NCBI RefSeq assembly: GCF_900626285.1
Contig: NZ_LR131147.1
Location: forward strand, 1,094,385-1,158,384
Length of the DNA: 64,000 nt
DNA from: Intestinimonas massiliensis (ex Afouda et al. 2020)
GTDB lineage: Bacteria; Bacillota; Clostridia; Oscillospirales; Oscillospiraceae
Reading direction: 5' to 3'
In this document: positions 25,903 to 35,600 of the stretch, piece after piece
Layout of the letters: each line of letters begins with the position of its first letter
Position numbering within the stretch: the first letter of the stretch is position 1
Position numbers and translations under genes: made by a program
Notes under the pieces: generated by a model
What the model saw: only the letters and a program-made list of their open reading frames with translations
What the model was told of the DNA's origin: nothing
Databases searched by the model: none

Positions 25903-25931
25903 ATTGTATGAAAGCATGTTAAAAAAAACAA
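25903..25931 (-). promoter_or_regulatory. Promoter of the first metal ATPase
   Basis: On the minus strand TTGTTT (25931-25926), a 17-bp spacer and TACAAT (25908-25903). It lies in the 199-bp space shared with the TetR gene, the likely place of TetR binding. Confidence 0.6.
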
Positions 25932-25995
25932 TAGACCATTCCTTTCAGGTGTTTGCTACGGAACATTTTGCGGGATTTGTACGGAGGAGGATCAG

Positions 25996-26559
25996 ATGGA
26001 CCGGCGTCAGCAGAAAACCAGGACGGCTATTTTTTCGGCGTTTACGTCCCTCCTGGCGGAAAAATCATACAGCAAGATTACGGTGCAGGAAATCATCGAC
26101 GCTGCCAATGTGGGGCGCACCACTTTTTACGCCCACTTTGAAACCAAAGATGATCTGCTGAAAGAGTTATGCGAAGAGCTGTTTGGGCATATCATCGGCA
26201 GCGCCATGGACTGTACCCATACCCACGGGCTGTACTCAGACGGGAGCGCCCCGGAATCGGTATTTTGTCACTTGTTGCAGCACTTACAGGAAAATGACAA
26301 GAATATCATTGCGTTGCTTTCCTGTGAGAGCAGCGAAATGTTCCTGCGCTTTTTCAAGGACAGCTTGAATGAGCTGGTACGATCCCAATTCATCAATCAG
26401 AACCGAAAAGCGAATACCGACATTCCGGAGGACTTTTTGATCAACCATATCTCCGGCAGCTTTGTGGAAATGGTACTGTGGTGGATCAAAGGACACAGGA
26501 AACAGACACCAGAGGATCTGGACCGCTATTTTCGTGCTGTCATTGAACCGATCATATGA
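25996..26559 (+). CDS. TetR-family regulator
   Basis: A 187-aa TetR protein. The helix-turn-helix is seen in KITVQEIIDAANVGRTTFYA, followed by HFETKDDLL; the C-terminal part resembles TetR_C of the DhaS-like group. Divergent from the first metal ATPase and convergent with the second; it probably senses a ligand linked to the former. SD GGAGGAGG lies before the ATG. Confidence 0.87.
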   Translation: MDRRQQKTRTAIFSAFTSLLAEKSYSKITVQEIIDAANVGRTTFYAHFETKDDLLKELCEELFGHIIGSAMDCTHTHGLYSDGSAPESVFCHLLQHLQENDKNIIALLSCESSEMFLRFFKDSLNELVRSQFINQNRKANTDIPEDFLINHISGSFVEMVLWWIKGHRKQTPEDLDRYFRAVIEPII

Positions 26560-26564
26560 AAAGA

Positions 26565-26608
26565 CCGCGGCCTGATTTCGAAATGGAATCAGGCCGTGGC
26601 TGCTTTTT
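26565..26608. terminator. Terminator between tetR and the second metal ATPase
   Basis: CCGCGGCCTGATT (26565-26577) pairs with AATCAGGCCGTGG (26587-26599, one G-U), then CTGCTTTTTCT. Confidence 0.75.
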
Positions 26609-26611
26609 CTC

Positions 26612-28612
26612 TTATAAATTCTGCACCCGCAGAGCACGGATGGCGTTCAGGATCGCCAGAATCATGACGCCTACATCGGCGAAAACGGCAAGCCACATAT
26701 TGGCTACGCCGAAGGCCACCAGGATCAGGCAGGCCAGTTTCACTGCGATGGAGAACACAATGTTCTGGTAGACGATGCCCAGACACTTGCGGGAGATTTT
26801 AATTGCTTTGGAAATCTGCAGTGGGTCATCATCCATCAGAACCACATCGGCGGCTTCGATGGCGGCATCGGAGCCCATGGCTCCCATGGCGATGCCGATA
26901 TCCGCCCGGCGCAGCACCGGGGCGTCGTTGATGCCGTCGCCCACAAAGGCCAGCTTTTCCCGCTCCGGCTTCGCCTGCAAAAGCGCCTCCACCTTTTCCA
27001 CCTTGTCCGCCGGAAGCAGTTCGCTGTAAACCTCGTCCAGTCCCAGGGAGGCGGCCACCTGATCGGCCACCTTTTTGGCGTCGCCAGTGAGCATCACCGT
27101 CTTGCGGACACCGGCGGCCTTGAGCTGCCGGATGGCCTCCTTGCTGTGGGGTTTAACAATGTCTGCGATGACGATATGTCCGGCGTATTTGCCGTTGATG
27201 GCCATGTGGATGATGGTACCCACGCTGTGGCAGGAGATGTAGGCAATGCCCAGGCGATCCATCAGCTTGTCGTTGCCGGCCGCGACCTCCACGCCGTCCA
27301 CCTTTGCGATGACGCCGTTGCCGCTGATCTCCTGAATCTCGGTGACCCGGGAACGGTCGATTTCCTTGCCGTAGGCCCGCTGGAGGCTCTTGCTGATGGG
27401 ATGGGAGGAGGCGCTTTCAGCCAGCGCCGCGTATTCCACCAGCTTTTCGTCGCTGAGGTCACTGTGGTGGATGCCGTTGACCTCGAAAACGCCCTGGGTC
27501 AGTGTGCCGGTCTTATCAAAGACCAGGGTTTTGACTTGAGACAGCGTTTCCAGATAGTTGGAGCCTTTGACCAGTACACCGGCCCGGCTGGCTCCGCCGA
27601 TGCCCGCGAAGAAACTGAGGGGGATGCTGATGACCAGGGCACAGGGACAGCTGGCCACCAGGAAGGTCAGGGCACGGTAGATCCAGATCTCCCAGGCAGG
27701 AGCCAGCCCCATTCCTACCATCTGAACCAGCGGGGGCAGAATAGCCAGAGCCAGCGCCGCATAGCACACCGCCGGGGTATAAATGCGGGCAAACCGGGAG
27801 ATGAAATCCTCCGACTTGGATTTGCGGGAGGAGGCGTTCTCCACCAGATCGAGGATCTTGGAGACGGTGGATTCCCCAAACTCCTTGCTGGTTTGAATCT
27901 TGAGAACGCCGGTCATGTTGATGCAGCCGCTGATGACCTCGTCGCCGGTTTTGGCATCTCGGGGCAGAGATTCCCCGGTCAGAGCCGCCGTGTTCAGGGT
28001 GGAAGTACCTTCTACGATCACACCGTCAATGGGCACCTTCTCACCGGGCTGGACAATGATGATGCTCCCCACATCCACTTCATCGGGATCCACCTTTTCC
28101 AGCTTGCCGTCCCGTTCCACATTGGCGTAATCGGGACGGATGTCCATCAGATCGCTGATATTGCGGCGGCTTCTGCCCACGGCATAGCTCTGGAACCACT
28201 CGCCCACCTGATAGAACAGCATGACGGCGATAACCTCCAGGTACTCGCCGTTTTCATAGACGGCCAAGGCCAGCGCGCCCAAAGTGGCCACAGCCATCAG
28301 AAAGTTTTCGTCAAATATCTGCCGGTTGCAGATCCCCTTGGACGCCTTTTTCAGAATGTCGTATCCGATAATCAGATAGTCTATCAGATGGACGGCCAGG
28401 CGGATCCACCGGCCAGCTGCTCCCAGCTGGTCGAATGCTTCGGCTCCCAGCGTCTGCAGTCCCAGCAGCAATACGGTGGCGATCAGAATACGCCACAGCA
28501 TAACCTTCTGCTTTCTGGTCATACCGCTGCTTTTCTTCTGCCCCATGAGCAGCAGAACCACGGATAAAATTGTGACAACGACCAAGAGGCCGCTTTCCAG
28601 CAGTTCCTGCAT
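26612..28612 (-). CDS. CadA-like Zn/Cd-type P1B ATPase
   Basis: A 666-aa P-type ATPase of the Zn/Cd/Pb group. Motifs: TGESLPRDA, SCPCALVISIPLSF, DKTGTLTQG, SSHPISKS, FVGDGINDAPVL, and a last helix FADVGVMILAILNAIRAL whose Asp is a metal ligand in the P1B-2 group. The N-terminal metal-binding domain is missing and is supplied as a separate small protein by the gene upstream. Exports divalent soft metals. Confidence 0.9.
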   Translation of the reverse strand: MQELLESGLLVVVTILSVVLLLMGQKKSSGMTRKQKVMLWRILIATVLLLGLQTLGAEAFDQLGAAGRWIRLAVHLIDYLIIGYDILKKASKGICNRQIFDENFLMAVATLGALALAVYENGEYLEVIAVMLFYQVGEWFQSYAVGRSRRNISDLMDIRPDYANVERDGKLEKVDPDEVDVGSIIIVQPGEKVPIDGVIVEGTSTLNTAALTGESLPRDAKTGDEVISGCINMTGVLKIQTSKEFGESTVSKILDLVENASSRKSKSEDFISRFARIYTPAVCYAALALAILPPLVQMVGMGLAPAWEIWIYRALTFLVASCPCALVISIPLSFFAGIGGASRAGVLVKGSNYLETLSQVKTLVFDKTGTLTQGVFEVNGIHHSDLSDEKLVEYAALAESASSHPISKSLQRAYGKEIDRSRVTEIQEISGNGVIAKVDGVEVAAGNDKLMDRLGIAYISCHSVGTIIHMAINGKYAGHIVIADIVKPHSKEAIRQLKAAGVRKTVMLTGDAKKVADQVAASLGLDEVYSELLPADKVEKVEALLQAKPEREKLAFVGDGINDAPVLRRADIGIAMGAMGSDAAIEAADVVLMDDDPLQISKAIKISRKCLGIVYQNIVFSIAVKLACLILVAFGVANMWLAVFADVGVMILAILNAIRALRVQNL

Positions 28613-28706
28613 GGTAATACTCCTTTCTGCGATTGCTTCCTCGTGTTCTTGTTCGGGATGAAAAAGCGCCCGAAAGCCTGCGCTGTTCGGGCGCTTTTAT
28701 GAGCGA

Positions 28707-28925
28707 TTACAGGAAAATCTCGCAGTCAGGCTCCACCTTTTTGCAGGCCTTCCGCACACCGTCCATGACCTGAGCAGCGTCCTGGCCCTCGGCAAACTCC
28801 ACGATCATCTTCTGGGTCATAAAGTTCACGGTAGCAGCGGCGACACCGGCAGTCTTGCGGGCGGCCTCTTCCATCAGGTTGGCGCAGTTGGCGCAGTCCA
28901 CTTCGATCTTGTAAGTCTTTTTCAT
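28707..28925 (-). CDS. Stand-alone HMA metal-binding protein
   Basis: A 72-aa heavy-metal-associated domain: the beta-alpha-beta ferredoxin-like fold with the metal loop VDCANCAN (CxxC). It is the detached N-terminal domain or chaperone of the CadA-like ATPase 94 nt downstream. The SD GAGAGGAG favours ATG 28925 over the GTG codon before it. Confidence 0.87.
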   Translation of the reverse strand: MKKTYKIEVDCANCANLMEEAARKTAGVAAATVNFMTQKMIVEFAEGQDAAQVMDGVRKACKKVEPDCEIFL

Positions 28926-28958
28926 CACAAAAAACTCCTCTCAAAATTTCATTTTTAA

Positions 28959-28978
28959 GATTAATCACTTGTTTAATC
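28959..28978. promoter_or_regulatory. ArsR/SmtB-type operator
   Basis: GATTAA (28959-28964), eight bases, TTAATC (28973-28978): a 12-of-20 palindrome between divergent HMA and arsR genes. It covers the -35 (TTGTTT, 28969-28974) of a plus-strand promoter whose -10 TATAAT lies at 28992-28997, so bound regulator would block transcription. Confidence 0.6.
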
Positions 28979-29086
28979 GTTATGGGTGCAGTATAATTTC
29001 TGCCAAGAGAGAAGTCAACACCACTGAGAGACTCCCTGCCAAACAGGCGAAAAGTATTTCCAAACGAGCGAAAAAGGAGAGCGTCT

Positions 29087-29452
29087 ATGAAATATCCCTC
29101 GCTGCCCCATGCCCATGATGTGCAAGCCGATCTGGAACCGATCGAATCCGGGCTGCGCCAGGCAGAGCGATTTGAAACGGTTGCGGAGCTGTTCAAGCAG
29201 CTCAGCGATACCACAAGACTGCGCATCTTTTGGCTTTTGTGCCATACAGAGCAATGTGTCATCAATATCTCCGCACTGATGGAGATGTCCAGCCCAGCCG
29301 TTTCCCATCATCTGCGCGTACTCCGCAGTTGCGGTCTGATTGTGAACCGCAGGGAAGGCAAAGAAGTCTATTACCGGGCGGCAGACAACCCGCAGGTGCA
29401 GCTGTTGCACAAAACTATAGAACAGGTGATGGCAATCGCCTGTCCGGAGTGA
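29087..29452 (+). CDS. ArsR/SmtB-family metal-sensing repressor
   Basis: A 121-aa winged-helix repressor: LFKQLSDTTRLRIFWLLC, the recognition helix MSSPAVSHHLRVLRSCGLI and wing REGKEVYYRA. Cys residues in LLCHTEQCV (alpha-3 type site) and a His-rich C-terminus are candidate metal ligands. Divergent from the HMA-CadA operon with a palindromic operator between them. Confidence 0.9.
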   Translation: MKYPSLPHAHDVQADLEPIESGLRQAERFETVAELFKQLSDTTRLRIFWLLCHTEQCVINISALMEMSSPAVSHHLRVLRSCGLIVNRREGKEVYYRAADNPQVQLLHKTIEQVMAIACPE

Positions 29453-29465
29453 AAGGGGCCCCGCC

Positions 29466-30389
29466 ATGAAACAGAAATACCACGGGATTCTATCATCCAT
29501 TCACCGTGACACCGGGGAAAACCCTCCTGAGATCCTGGAGCTTTACCCCGGCATCGAGCTGTCGTTCCTCTCTGCGTCCGGAAAAGACGCTTTCCACGTC
29601 TGCCACGTACCGTTGCCGCAGATGCTGGAGATCAACTACTGTATCTCCGGCAGAATGGGATGGGACATGGGCAACGGCAACCGGATTTATCTGGGACCAG
29701 GCGATTTTTCCTTGAATACGATGGATGTCTGTGGGGATTCCGCCATTACCCTTCCGAATGGTTCTTACGAAGGGATTGTTGTTTATATCAACCTGGAGCG
29801 GCTATCGACACAGCCGCCCGCACCCTTGGCTGGTTCAACTGTTACCGGGGAGGCTCTACGGGAGAAATATTGTAAGGACGGTACCTGCACAGCTCTGGCG
29901 GGGAATGAGACCATACAGCAAATCTTTTCGGGGTTGTATGTGCCTCCCAAAGAAATGCGGCTGACTTGGCAGAAAATCAAGGTGCTGGAGCTTCTTCTTG
30001 TTCTGAGGCAGATGGAAGCCAGAAAGGAAAAGCATCTTACGGAATACCGGGCAGAGCAGGTGGAGATCATCCGTCAGATCCATGACCAGCTGACGGACCA
30101 TCTGGAACAGCGGTTTTCCATTGAATCCCTATCCAAGCAATATCTGATGAACCCCACGACCCTGAAGCAGCTCTTCAAGGCCGTCTATGGGACATCCATC
30201 GCCGCCCATATCCGGGAGCATCGGATGGCATACGCCGCCCGGCTGCTTCGAACGTCTGAACAGAGCATTGCGGAGATTGCCCAAAAAGTCGGGTACGACA
30301 GCCAAAGCCGCTTTTCTTCTGTATTCAAGGAGCAATATCATATGCGGCCTAAGGAATACCGACGAAATCGCAGCTCAGAATCAATCTGA
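29466..30389 (+). CDS. AraC-family transcriptional regulator
   Basis: A 307-aa regulator with a cupin-like N-terminal sensor region and a C-terminal double helix-turn-helix: FSIESLSKQYLMNPTTLKQL, then SIAEIAQKVGYDSQSRFSSV with the signature end FKEQYHMRPKEYRR. Only 13 nt separate it from arsR, so it may share its promoter. Probably controls itself and the next gene. Confidence 0.9.
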   Translation: MKQKYHGILSSIHRDTGENPPEILELYPGIELSFLSASGKDAFHVCHVPLPQMLEINYCISGRMGWDMGNGNRIYLGPGDFSLNTMDVCGDSAITLPNGSYEGIVVYINLERLSTQPPAPLAGSTVTGEALREKYCKDGTCTALAGNETIQQIFSGLYVPPKEMRLTWQKIKVLELLLVLRQMEARKEKHLTEYRAEQVEIIRQIHDQLTDHLEQRFSIESLSKQYLMNPTTLKQLFKAVYGTSIAAHIREHRMAYAARLLRTSEQSIAEIAQKVGYDSQSRFSSVFKEQYHMRPKEYRRNRSSESI

Positions 30390-30409
30390 AACATTAGGAG
30401 GGTACCAAC

Positions 30410-31024
30410 ATGAAATTTGATGTCAGTAGCTTGCGGTGGACCAGGGAGCCGCGAAGCAGCGCCATTACCCGGGACCGAATCGAAATTGTCACCCAGCCCC
30501 ACACGGATTTGTGGCAAAGAACCTATTATCATTTCCGAAATGACAATGCCCCGGTCCTGCAAATGACCACCGATGAGAAGTTCTTCTCCTTTGTGGTAAA
30601 AACCGAATTTGCCGAAAGCCACCATCGTTTTGACCAGTGCGGTGTGGTCGTGTATCTGGACAGTGAAAACTGGCTGAAAGGCTCCGTTGAGTATGAGAAC
30701 GAGAAGTTCCAGCACCTGGGCAGTGTGGTGACCAATCACGGGTACTCAGACTGGGCAACCACAGAGATCCCGGCCAGCGTCAAATCCATGTGGTATCGTC
30801 TAAGCCGGAGAGAGGACGATTTTTGTATCGAATGTTCCGAGGATGGGAGCGTGTTCCGGCAGATGCGCATCTGCCACCTGCATGAAGCAAAGGGGAAAAT
30901 CCACTTCGGCATCTACGCCTGCAGCCCGGAGGATTCTTTCTTCCGTGCGGTATTCACCAACATGGAATGGACGGAGTGCAAGTGGCTGGCCCATGATGGT
31001 CAGGCACCGGACGAGGTACTTTGA
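30410..31024 (+). CDS. DUF1349 family protein
   Basis: A 204-aa protein of the DUF1349 beta-sandwich (concanavalin-like) family: QPHTDLWQRTYYHFRNDNAP, then FDQCGVVVYLDSENWLKGSV and GKIHFGIYACSPE. Family members are often paired with AraC or MarR regulators and may bind or hydrolyse glycans, but no reaction is known. It follows the AraC gene by 20 nt and ends before a strong terminator. Confidence 0.8.
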   Translation: MKFDVSSLRWTREPRSSAITRDRIEIVTQPHTDLWQRTYYHFRNDNAPVLQMTTDEKFFSFVVKTEFAESHHRFDQCGVVVYLDSENWLKGSVEYENEKFQHLGSVVTNHGYSDWATTEIPASVKSMWYRLSRREDDFCIECSEDGSVFRQMRICHLHEAKGKIHFGIYACSPEDSFFRAVFTNMEWTECKWLAHDGQAPDEVL

Positions 31025-31066
31025 CAAAAATACGGCCAGCTTGCAAAATAACGAAAAAGATAAGGA

Positions 31067-31107
31067 CCCGGCGGCGTTTCCCTTACATTGAGGAAACGCC
31101 GCCGGGG
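31067..31107 (+). terminator. Terminator after DUF1349
   Basis: CCCGGCGGCGTTTCC (31067-31081) pairs with GGAAACGCCGCCGGG in 31092-31106, closing the arsR-araC-DUF1349 run. Confidence 0.7.
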
Positions 31108-31173
31108 TTCTGTATAGGGGAGATGCTGGCCTCGTCCCGATAAAATGATAAGAAACACTGATCCATTCAGGCG

Positions 31174-31340
31174 TCACTCCGCAGATGAGGCGAAAAATGC
31201 CTCTCGGCCCTGAAACTCGCTTTTTATGATCTCAAACATTTCCTCCGGCATTTCCGGCAGCCATTTTAAAGCCAGAGTTTGATGATCCGTGTCAGCCTGC
31301 TTTTGAAAAATTCCATGTGAAACTGGATAAAGCGGCCTTA
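31174..31340 (-). pseudogene. C-terminal remnant of an unknown gene
   Basis: On the minus strand a frame reads WLPEMPEEMFEIIKSEFQGR to a stop at 31174-31176. It has natural-looking protein character but no start or upstream body; beyond 31,340 the frame runs into other DNA. I do not recognise the family. Confidence 0.4.
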
Positions 31341-31493
31341 AAAGTACTTTTGAGCAAGCTCTGTGTCATAAGAAATGATTTTATAATTGTCATCATACCC
31401 CAGCTTAAAATAGGTCTGATAGAAAATCTGGTTTTGCTCAGTGTGGCGGAACAGTTTCAAATGGTCGTTGTTGTTGATGCCGGTCGTATGTTC
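31338..31493 (-). pseudogene. Second gene-tail remnant
   Basis: Minus-strand frame reading LKLFRHTEQNQIFYQTYFKL and ending at a stop at 31338-31340, again without a start. It abuts the broken DUF6809-like copy head to head. Together with the preceding remnant it shows 31.1-31.8 kb to be a scar of repeated recombination. Confidence 0.4.
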
Positions 31494-31756
31494 CTTCTGA
31501 TATAATTCCGCTGTCTATGGAGGCGGCCGAGTAGGAAATCGAAACTTGCCACCAACAGCTCATTGAGCGGTTGGACAAGCCGGAGCGTAAACTGGCGCTT
31601 CGTATCATGGATGCACAGGGCCTGATTGCGGAGGAACGCTCCGTGGACAGTTTCCTTTGCGGGTTTAAATTGGCGTGGGAACTGACATACGAACTGAATC
31701 ACTTTGAAATGGACAGGCACCCATCTCCGGAAGAAGAAGCGGAGATGGATGCCTGA
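31494..31756 (+). pseudogene. DUF6809-like gene, nonsense-mutated second copy
   Basis: Close relative of the gene at 15,657-15,947, with shared runs such as FLCGFKLAWEL and YELNHFEMDRH at protein level and long identical DNA runs. The N-terminal part reads PLSMEAAE, then TAG where the first copy has Gln, then EIETCHQQLIERLDK. No intact start remains. Confidence 0.7.
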
Positions 31757-31762
31757 TTCTAT

Positions 31763-32635
31763 CTACTCAATCACAATAGCTTCCCCCAACCGATACCGGC
31801 ACAATCCAAAGCCTGTTTCAGATCGCTCCAGGATGGTCTCCGGAATCTGCTTGAGATACTTCCTCCCAAAGCTGGTAGTGCCGAAGTACGCATCAAAGTT
31901 AGCCACCGGAAGCACTACCCAGTCGGAGTCCTCCGGCTTGTTGGCAAAGTAGTAGGCTGCCAGCGTCTCCACCATCTCCACGGGAACGCCCTTAGGCGTG
32001 AGGCTGTGGAGCTGTTCGACCAGCGCAGGTGGCAGTTCCGGCTTCTCGCTGCGGAGCGGCCCCAGTTCCAAGGCCTGGGCCAGAAAACTGTCAAACCGCA
32101 GGCCCCACTGTCCCTTGGTGGTGGGAGCAAACAGGGGGATCTGCATCTGGACCACCTTGTCCCGCCAGGCATGGTCAAAGCCTTTCTCAATGGCGGCGCA
32201 CTTCTTTTGGGCGCTGCTGGATGCCTGCTCAGGATTTTTCCGCACGAAATCCACCACTTGATGCACATGCCTGTGAAACCATCCGCTGCCGTTTTCGTCC
32301 ACAAGGCCGGGAAACTCTGAATGAAGTTCCCCAAAATCACTGCCAAACTGCCACGCCTCCCGGGGCGTGGCTTTTTTGCTGTCCGGCACACTGCACCAGG
32401 CGCATAAGCCCCGCTTGGCATAGTTGATGCGTTCCCGGGGCGCTTCGGCTGGGCTGCCATTCTCGTTATGAAACAGAAACCCTCTTGCCAGGATGGTCAA
32501 CACCCGGTTGAGCCCCTCGAAATCCAGAATGGTGTCGAAGGTGAAGCGGCCCAGATAGGTGGTGTCCTGCTTGTTCCGGGCGGTGTAGTTTACCACACCG
32601 GTATAGTCCTGCAATTCCTTCCACTCATTCAGCAT
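31763..32635 (-). CDS. Unknown partner of the polymerase-like protein
   Basis: A 290-aa protein of unknown family. It starts inside the last codons of the upstream 1009-aa gene (11-nt overlap), so the two are translationally coupled. Visible features are a single CxxC (GLCAWCSVPD), an aromatic/His segment GWFHRHVHQVVDFV, and a mixed alpha-beta composition with no membrane segment. It is probably a cofactor or regulatory subunit of the polymerase-like protein. No motif supports an enzymatic call. Confidence 0.6.
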   Translation of the reverse strand: MLNEWKELQDYTGVVNYTARNKQDTTYLGRFTFDTILDFEGLNRVLTILARGFLFHNENGSPAEAPRERINYAKRGLCAWCSVPDSKKATPREAWQFGSDFGELHSEFPGLVDENGSGWFHRHVHQVVDFVRKNPEQASSSAQKKCAAIEKGFDHAWRDKVVQMQIPLFAPTTKGQWGLRFDSFLAQALELGPLRSEKPELPPALVEQLHSLTPKGVPVEMVETLAAYYFANKPEDSDWVVLPVANFDAYFGTTSFGRKYLKQIPETILERSETGFGLCRYRLGEAIVIE

Positions 32636-35600
32636 GGTTCACCTCCAGAACATGTTCCTCAATGTGATCCAGCAGCAGATCCCACAGCAGGTTTCGCTTA
32701 CCCAGGGCCACCACATAGGGCACCGCCAGGCTGGGCCGGACGATCTTATTCAACAGCTTGCGGCAGGCCCTGGACACCACGGCCCGCTCGTTGCCGCTGA
32801 AGGGGGCGGACAGATAGGCCTCCATCATCTTCTGGAAGGCCGGGGAGTCCACCGAGCGGCGGAGCTGCTTCCGTTCCCGGGCTGTCTCCAGATCGTCGAT
32901 ATCACAGACCAGATCTCCCAGCATACGGAACCCGCCGTGGCGGAAGTCGGTCAGCAAATCGTAGTAGTCCGCACCCTCCGGCAACCACTCCCGCAGGAAT
33001 GCTTCTCTCTGTTCTTCTGTCATCAGGTGCCACTGCTGATCCACAATCGCCTTTCTCAAAGTAGAAATACGCTCCGATGAAAGCTGCTGGAAGAAGGCAT
33101 ACAGTTCGTCGCTGTCGTAGACTTCTTCCTGTCCCCTGGCGTAGAGAATGCGGTCAATGTCCGTTTTCCGCTGTTGTCCCTTGGCGGGGGCGCGGCAGGC
33201 CCGGATGCGGGAGAGGCAGTGCTCGTAGTCCCACAGCAAGGCAGAAACAGAAGAAAGAATGTTCTCATCCAGCCGCTTCTTCCAACTTCGTTCCTGGGCA
33301 AAGACAAACAACTCACTGTCCTTCGCCGGTTTCTCCTGGACCTTCGGCGTGTTGCGCTCCAACTGGCGGGCCAGCCAGGGCAAACGCTCCACTGGGGAGT
33401 CCACCGTGTCCCAGTCGATTCCGGAAAAGAAGGAATCCAGACGCTCCCGGTGGGTGGGCTCGTACCAGGCGCGGCGGCGCTCCTCCGCACGCTCCAACAG
33501 ATATTTGTACTGCAGGAAGGGAGTGCGTTTCACCTTTCGTCCGCCCAGAAATTCATCCAGGTTGGGCCGCACACCGGTCTTGGCCGCGTCGATCTCCAGT
33601 CCGCTGTAAATGGCCAGAGACTCCAAGTCCCGGCGGCACCGCTTGCGCTCCTCCGGGTCAGCGTGGTCGTTGTAGGCGATGACGCTGCGATCCAGGGCAG
33701 CGTTGCAGATCTGTCCAATGCGGGCGGCAAAGGTGTTCTCTACCGTCTGAAAACGAGCCTGCCATTCTTTGGTGTCGGACTTGGGTGCGGATAAGGATGG
33801 AATTTTCAGCAGGGGCAGGTTGGCGTTGTTGGAGAGCTGCTGATGGACATCGTAGTCATAGTTCCGCTTGACGCAGCGGTTCAGGATAGGATCGGCAATG
33901 GTCTTGATGAGGTCGCCGTCGTAGTCCGCGCCTCCCAGCCGCTCCGCTGCCAAACTGTCAGCGGACACCATGACCACATCGGTGAGGTGGTCCAGGTAAT
34001 GCTGGCGCAGTGCGTCTCCCCCTGGATACACGGACAGCTGCAATTCCTCGTTCCAGGCGATATGGGGATTGCGGAGCAGAGTGCAGCTGTCCTCATGGTC
34101 ATAGGCCGCGCCGGGCGCAAAGAAGCTGTCCTCCGCAAAGAAATCTCCCATCACCTGATTGCAGAAGTCCCGCTCACCGGGCAACTGGAACACACGGGGC
34201 GTGATCAGCTGCCGTAGCAGCTCCAGCAGGTCACCCGACAGAAAGCGGTTGTCCCCCGGCACCAGCAGTCGCCCAACGGCGTAGCCTCGGAGGATCTTTC
34301 GGGCCTGGCCATCCAGCTGTTCCGCGTAGATAGGCTCGCGGATGAACTTCGGGTTCTTCTCCAGCACCCGGGCCATGATATGCGCCCGGCTTCCCCTGGG
34401 CTGACTCAGGCCCCGGCGAAAGTATTCCTGCTGATATGCCTCATTGGCACGAAAGTTATAGTAGGCCGTCTCGGTGGCCTTGGTCAGCCACTGCCGTGGA
34501 TCATCCTCCGGACTGTGCTCCCAGCCCTCCGGCAGGTCGGCAGGACGGAACTCCTCCGGCTGAATGGAGAGGGTGGAAAGAAACTGGTAGTTGAGTTCTA
34601 CAAACTTCTCCGGCTCCGTCTTATTAAGGTTAGTGATGTACAGGGCGTGGTTGTACTCCCGGAAGGCGTCCCAGTAGTCCTCCCAGGTCATGCCGTTCTC
34701 CTGCAGCCAGCCGTAGGCCTTGAACTGACTGCGGGTGAGGATGATGTCCACACTGCGGACGGGGTGAGCCTTGCCCCAGATGTCCACGATGGTCTGGGTG
34801 CCGCTGCGCTTCAAAAAGTCCTTGAAATCCACCTGATGGAGCATCCCTTTGATGTAGGGCATACGAATCTGGAAGGAGGTGTGAGTGTGGCTGCCGCAGC
34901 AAGCCTTGTCCACTACCTCCGCATACTCTTTGGAGATGAGGCCCACGCCGTCAAAGCAGGTGATGTCCAAATCCTGATAATCTTCAGACAGGCGAAACTT
35001 TCCTGGCTGGTCGAGCTCCCGCAGAGTGAGGATAGGAACATGCCCTACCCTCGTGGTTGGATTGTCTACGACGATGACCCTGTGATTTTTGTCAATGCGG
35101 ATGTCGTCCACCCGGGTTCCGCTGGAGAACATGAGACCGTTGTAGGCGTAGAGTTTACTGAGCTGGTAGCGGCCCAGTTCCATGTTCAGCATGATCCGCT
35201 GGCGCATGGGCTCGTACAGTTCCGCCCGGATGAAGGAGAGGCGGGACTGGCGGCTCATGCTGGCGGAGCGCTCAAAAGCCACATAGCGGCAGGGACCGCC
35301 GCCGAAGTCCAGGGTGATCCCCTCGGGACGGAACATATCTCTGGCCTTCTCCCGGCGGGCCCGCTGCATCCTTCCGGTTCCGCTCCGGTCAAAGATCCCG
35401 GCGAAGTCCATATAGAACAGCACATCGGAGAGAGCCGTGACTTTCTCCTCGCCACGCTCCCGCCAGCTGTTTCCGTGGAGCTGGTACATCAGCTGGTGGA
35501 ACATGGCGCAGCTGTCCTGCTCGTGCTTGGCGCCCGGCACCTTGCAGTGCTCGGTGGCGCTGCGGCTCAGAGCAAAGGTGTAAACGCCGTCTTGCTCCGC

